Below, one piece after another: positions 34,229 to 37,509 of a stretch of DNA of 37,509 nucleotides. The stretch's first letter is position 1. Each line of letters starts with the position of its first letter. The notes under the pieces are model-generated. The model saw only the letters and a program-made list of their open reading frames with translations. It did no database searches and was not told the DNA's origin. The stretch comes from Rhizophagus sp. LPA8_4_AMF. Taxonomy: Eukaryota; Glomeromycota; Glomeromycetes; Glomerales; Glomeraceae. Where the stretch lies: the NCBI GenBank assembly GCA_021464525.1, contig JADRCO010000332.1, positions 1 through 37,509 on the forward strand, read 5' to 3'. Position numbers and translations under genes: made by a program.

Positions 34229-34309
34229 TTATAGAACGTTCAAGTCCAAGTTCAGATACCATAGTAAAATTGTGAGTCTTTCTTGAAGGTTCAGAAGTTC
34301 CCGGCGATA

Positions 34310-35059
34310 AATATTTATTTTGAATACAGATATGACGGAGAAACCAATACGATCAAGAATGATTTTCAGATAATTCAGTTCGACATAGAAAAATTTGGTC
34401 AAGAATCATAACTACAACTAAGTGATGAATTAATAATAACGAAGCTACAGCAAGAGAATTTATTTTAATAATCTTGGTCCATGCAGTCAAATTTATATTA
34501 AAAAATCTTGATAAGTCAATATTATTAAAAGCGAAGGTTAATCTTGCAGGAACTCATGGATACGGTCCGTTAGATTATGCCATTTTACTAAAATCATTTT
34601 ATATATTAATAATAACGGAAGCTAAATCAAACCAGACAATCCAAAATGGCATCGCCCAAAATTTAGCACAAATTCATAGTACAAGCGAGGTAATGTTTTA
34701 TTTTATTTTATTTTAACCAAGATCCTTCAAGTTAAGATGATACTAAGAAATTTTGTATATATTTGTCTTCCAATAATCAGTTTTTAGGAAAACGAAAGAT
34801 CGATCAAAAAGATTTGAAGAAATACCAATGTTTATATTGTGACGAATGGAAAGACATGGGTTTTCATCCGACGAACTGGTCCAATGTCTCCAATCAAATC
34901 TACTATTCTTGAGAAGTCTTATGAATTTGATTGCACTTTTGAGGGTGATATGAAGACTGAAAAAAGGTGGTTGCTTATATTGTGCGGTTGATACAAGCAC
35001 AATTGGTAGAATTGGTAGCATTGGAAGCATCAAATCAACAAAATTCAAACCGTTCCTAA
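34310..35059 (+). pseudogene. Decayed PD-(D/E)XK nuclease-like gene (CRN-type effector C-terminus)
   Basis: Several frames together cover a recognisable protein. First come fragments YDGETNTIKNDFQIIQFDI (near 34330) and LQLSDELIITKLQQENLF. Next is the core AGTHGYGPLDYAI..IITEAKSN..GIAQNLAQIHSTSE (34540-34690), where D of PLDY and the E-x-K of TEAK fit a PD-(D/E)XK active site. A probable intron follows (GAG/GTAATG to TTTTTAG, about 34690-34788). After it come IVTNGKTWVFIRRTGPMSPI, GDMKTEK and, after another frame change in an A-run, VVAYIVRLIQAQLVELVAL, ending at TAA 35057-35059. Similar domains occur in CRN-like putative effectors expanded in Rhizophagus; this family link is from memory of the pattern. 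At least three frameshifts and stops make it non-functional. Confidence 0.6.
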
Positions 35060-35793
35060 GGGTTAAATTAGAATAAATAGGATAGAATGCAGTAAAATGT
35101 AAAAAATAAAAGTTTTTGCTCATGGGATTATAATTTTTTAATGTTTGTTATAATAATATATGCAATGTGGTAAATAAAATCTATATATAAGGCAACCCCT
35201 GTTGACAGTATATGGAATTTTTAATTCTTTAATTTTAGAAGCGAGAGGATAAGTCTAATTGGTTAAATTATTTTCATCCGCAATTACATTAATCTCATTC
35301 TCTTTGATTTTTATTATCTAAACCTACTTTAACTTTCTCGATACTTAATTAAGTTAACATTAATATGCTTTAGTTGGAGACAATTAAATTACGCTGTTAT
35401 ATTTATATACTGTATATACTGTATCCATTTGTCAATACAGCGTCGATACAATACAATGCATTGAGTCAAAAACATTTACATGTTAACAGTCGTAATAATT
35501 TTTTTTGCATGATTCAATTGATCTATATGATCAATGTAATAGTGGGTCATTTTAACTTTTGCCTCCGTCATTGACTATGATTAGTCATGTCGAGTAAGCA
35601 ACAAATATTTCACAGTAAAAACAATTCGCATTGCATCATTTCATAAATAATTCATAAAAATATATATTTAATAATATAACAAAGATATAATACAAAAATT
35701 ATTCATATAATTATACATATATGTGAAATTAAATTATATCCTAAAAAATATTGCTAATATGTTTTAAACGTTCATAACTACGTTCATACTACT
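35060..35793. other. AT-rich intergenic spacer
   Basis: No gene is supported. An open frame at 35374-35574 has no ATG at its 5' end and no recognisable domain. The final part lies beyond the hsp20 stop codon and should include its 3' UTR. Confidence 0.5.
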
Positions 35794-36811
35794 TTACTTA
35801 ATTGTAATCTTTCTTTTAGGTTTGTCATTATTTTTAGGAATTCTGATCTTCAATACACCACTTTCTAAAGTAGCATAAAATTCATCATCCGATTTAATAT
35901 TAGTAGGTAACTGAATTGATCTAGAAAACTGACCATAAGGACGTTCTTGTATATGAAATCTATCACCTCGAAAAGGTTCGTGTTGACGGCGATTTTTAAT
36001 ATGGTGAAATTCATTCGATTGTTGTTGATAATGAGGATCATTAGATTGTTGTTGGTGTTGATGAGGATCGTTTGGCATTTGTTGATATTGTTGAGGGAGG
36101 TTCGATTGTTGTTGGGGTTCATTAGATAAGTTATATTTTTGTTCGACCGTTTGTTGATACTGTTGAGCTGCAGATGGTTGTTGTTGATATTTCTGAGGTT
36201 CGGTCGTTTGTTGATATTTCTGAGGTTCGGTCGTTTGTTGATATGGCTGAGGTTCGGTCGTTTGTTGATATGGCTGAGGTGGTGGTTGTTGTTGATACTG
36301 TTGAGGTGGCGGATATTGATTAGGTTGCTGAGGTGGATGTTGACGATTATCTTTACCAATATTTATTTCTTGTGCTTGTGGAGAAGAATATATATCTTGA
36401 TTAAGATGACCGGACAAAACCAAAACTGATTCATGTAACTCGATATCAATATCTTCTTTCCTGACACCCTATAAAAATTTATTTGGAAAAAAAAAAAAAT
36501 TTTAGCAAAAAAAAATATAAATAAATATAATTTTTCTTAATTAAAAGATGAATGAGAAAACTTACGGGAACATCAGCGATAACAAGATATTCTCTGTCAA
36601 CTTCCTTTATATCAATAGCAGGGGACCAAGTAGAATGTTTATCCTCAACTCCACCACGAAATTTTGAACTATGTGTTCTGGTAAATCCTACATCATTTAA
36701 GAAATCATCAAATAATCTTGAAATTTTTCTTTCAAATTTATTATAATTATTATTATTGTTATTATTATAATGATGATCGTTATTATATTCTGTATCCTTG
36801 TTACGTGTCAT
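35794..36811 (-). CDS. Small heat-shock protein Hsp20 with Q/P-rich insert (2 exons)
   Basis: The exons are 36811-36566 and 36468-35794, separated by a 97-nt GTAAGT..TATAG intron in phase 0, giving 306 aa. It is a cytosolic ATP-independent chaperone of the alpha-crystallin family. The N-terminus is asparagine-rich (YNNNNNNNYNKFERKISRLF). The domain begins WSPAIDIKEVDREYLVIADV and continues across the intron as PGVRKEDIDIELHESVLVLS. About 155 residues rich in Q, P, N and H then interrupt it, with 9-residue YQQTTEPQ(K/P) repeats. The domain resumes at RPYGQFSRSIQLP and ends with ATLESGVLKIRIPK and a C-terminal KRKITIK carrying an I-x-I type motif. The insert sits at the loop between the two halves of the fold, where fungal Hsp30-type proteins also vary, so the fold should be kept. 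Ordinary Hsp20 proteins are 140-220 aa. A TATAAAT box lies about 67 bases upstream. Confidence 0.93.
36181..36282 (-). repeat. 27-bp tandem repeat inside hsp20
   Basis: Three full 27-bp units (36181-36207, 36208-36234, 36235-36261) and a partial fourth encode YQQTTEPQ(K/P). Shorter relatives of the unit continue on both sides. The in-frame period means that unit gain or loss would change insert length without breaking the chaperone. Confidence 0.85.
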
Positions 36812-36877
36812 TTTGAGGTTTTAAGAATGATTTTAATTTTTTTTAAATTATTTGTTTAAAATTTGTTGTCCTTTTTA

Positions 36878-36884
36878 TTTATAC
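36878..36884 (-). promoter_or_regulatory. TATA box of hsp20
   Basis: On the minus strand the sequence reads GGTATAAATAAA, with the TATAAAT about 67 bases before the ATG at 36811. This fits a TATA box with a short leader. Confidence 0.5.
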
Positions 36885-36914
36885 CTTTTCAATTACTGCG
36901 ACTATCAAGTTAAA

Positions 36915-36972
36915 TTAGCGAATTATGAGATCATCTTGGCAAAAATTTAGCCAAATCGTCATAATTCGTTAA
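36915..36972. repeat. Foldback upstream of hsp20
   Basis: TTAGCGAATTATGA and TCATAATTCGTTAA pair at 13 of 14 positions, and an inner TTGGC/GCCAA pair lies between them. The whole forms a 58-bp cruciform-prone palindrome. It may be a small MITE remnant or a regulatory structure of the hsp20 promoter. Confidence 0.6.
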
Positions 36973-36997
36973 TCATGATTTATATATATTGTACTGG

Positions 36998-37385
36998 AAT
37001 TAAATAGTTAGGCTAGAAAATCCCTAATTACTTAAATTAGCTGATAGCTGCGCCAAATATTTAATGAATTCCATTAAGCTGGGATGATGGTATAATCGGT
37101 TAAATTATTATGTGAACAAAAAAAAAAATATTTATTTAAAGTCGAACGTTAAATTAAATTTTTCGCTTAAAAATGAATTCCATAAGCTGGGACGATGGAT
37201 ATAATCCGGATAATCCGTTAAATTATTATATAAACAAAAAAAAACGAGACTTTTATTTATATAATTAGCTAGTAGTTGTGCCAAGTATTTAATTATTTAA
37301 AAAGTCGAGCGTTTAATTAAATATTTCAATTCTAAGCTGGGACAAATTATTATATCAAATTAAATTATTATATCAACATAAATTA
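36998..37385. repeat. Degenerate tandem repeat, ~110-150 bp period
   Basis: AAGCTGGGA(T/C)(G)A occurs near 37076, 37184 and 37335. Each is followed by a TTAAATTATTAT(A/G)T(A/G)AACA block. GTCGA(A/G)CGTT and a TAGCTG(C/T)GCCAA(A/G)TATTTAAT block are interspersed. Copies differ by indels. No coding frame spans the array. Confidence 0.6.
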
Positions 37386-37509
37386 CAGCCAAATAGGGTC
37401 ATGTCGTTTTTAACATACTGATATTTTTTAGATAAAGTATTTATTGCATAAATATCTTTGATATTTTTGACGCATTACGTCATTTAGATTTTATAGGTAA
37501 AATACCTAT

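Larger units (their letters stand above)
30982..34309. other. AT-rich region with coding relics
   Basis: The first 320 bases are the copy B upstream region. From about 31300 to 32820 nothing beyond AT-rich sequence is seen. A degraded coding-like tract (32940-33560) and a small MITE (33658-33796) follow, then an inverted partial copy of the downstream CRN-like relic (34049-34228). A TCACGTGA palindrome lies at 32907-32914. Confidence 0.5.
36812..37509. other. Upstream region of hsp20 and right edge
   Basis: No gene is seen. The stretch holds the hsp20 promoter region, a foldback at 36915-36972 and a degenerate tandem repeat at about 36998-37385. No clear nGAAnnTTCnnGAAn heat-shock element was found by eye. 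Confidence 0.5.

Noticed and set aside
34743..35123. Minus-strand 126-codon frame
   Set aside because: It is antisense to the CRN-like relic, whose plus-strand pieces match the recognisable family.
35374..35574. 66-codon frame downstream of the CRN-like relic
   Set aside because: No ATG at its start and no domain or conserved neighbour; ordinary for AT-rich DNA.
36181..36282. 27-bp units as a CRISPR-like array
   Set aside because: They are direct in-frame tandem repeats without unique spacers, inside an exon of a eukaryotic gene.
36139..36429. Plus-strand frame rich in leucine and arginine opposite hsp20
   Set aside because: It is the antisense shadow of the Q/P-rich repeat in the hsp20 gene.
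1..37509. tRNA or rRNA genes
   Set aside because: No T-loop/anticodon-stem pattern or rRNA core sequence was noticed on either strand by eye; a tRNA scan would settle it.

Overview
The window looks like nuclear DNA of an early-diverging filamentous fungus, most likely an arbuscular mycorrhizal Glomeromycotina of the Rhizophagus type. The reasons are very high A+T, genes split by many 65-110 nt introns with GT(A/G)A..(T/C)AG borders, a large SF1-helicase/TPR protein family resembling TRANK1, a decayed nuclease-fold gene resembling CRN effectors, and many short inverted-repeat elements between genes. The species assignment is inference from family and gene style; no search was run.

Layout. (1) 922-4027, plus strand: a five-exon gene for a 925-residue secreted or surface-exposed protein with a signal peptide, a long ectodomain and about six C-terminal membrane segments. 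(2) 5114-12426, minus strand: a twelve-exon, apparently intact gene for a 2162-residue UvrD-like SF1 helicase with a TPR region, a long helical C-terminus and IQ motifs (copy A). (3) 12427-17797: gene-poor and repeat-rich, with a clear hAT-type MITE that has an 8-bp target-site duplication. (4) 17798-19449, plus strand: a seven-exon gene for a 402-residue protein with about eight membrane segments. (5) 19450-23482: gene-poor, with a 416-bp TA-flanked inverted-repeat element, a relic of the neighbouring gene's exons 1-2 and a second copy of a roughly 400-bp repeat. (6) 23483-30981, minus strand: copy B of the helicase gene, with the same twelve-exon architecture. It carries a one-base deletion just after the Walker A motif and has lost one splice acceptor, so it is called a pseudogene. 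(7) 30982-35793: AT-rich, with coding relics, a small MITE and a broken gene with a PD-(D/E)XK/CRN-like core whose distal part is also present nearby in inverted orientation. (8) 35794-36811, minus strand: a two-exon Hsp20 gene whose alpha-crystallin domain is interrupted by a glutamine/proline-rich tandem-repeat insert. Degenerate repeats and a foldback lie upstream of it.

The genes do not form a pathway. The main story is an old duplication of a large helicase gene, including about 300 bp of upstream sequence. The two copies have diverged in domain content (IQ motif number, a CCCH-like zinc motif, a charged insert), and one copy has decayed. Exon borders were placed by hand from splice consensus, reading phase and A/B homology. 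They are well supported for the helicase pair and good for the other three intact genes.
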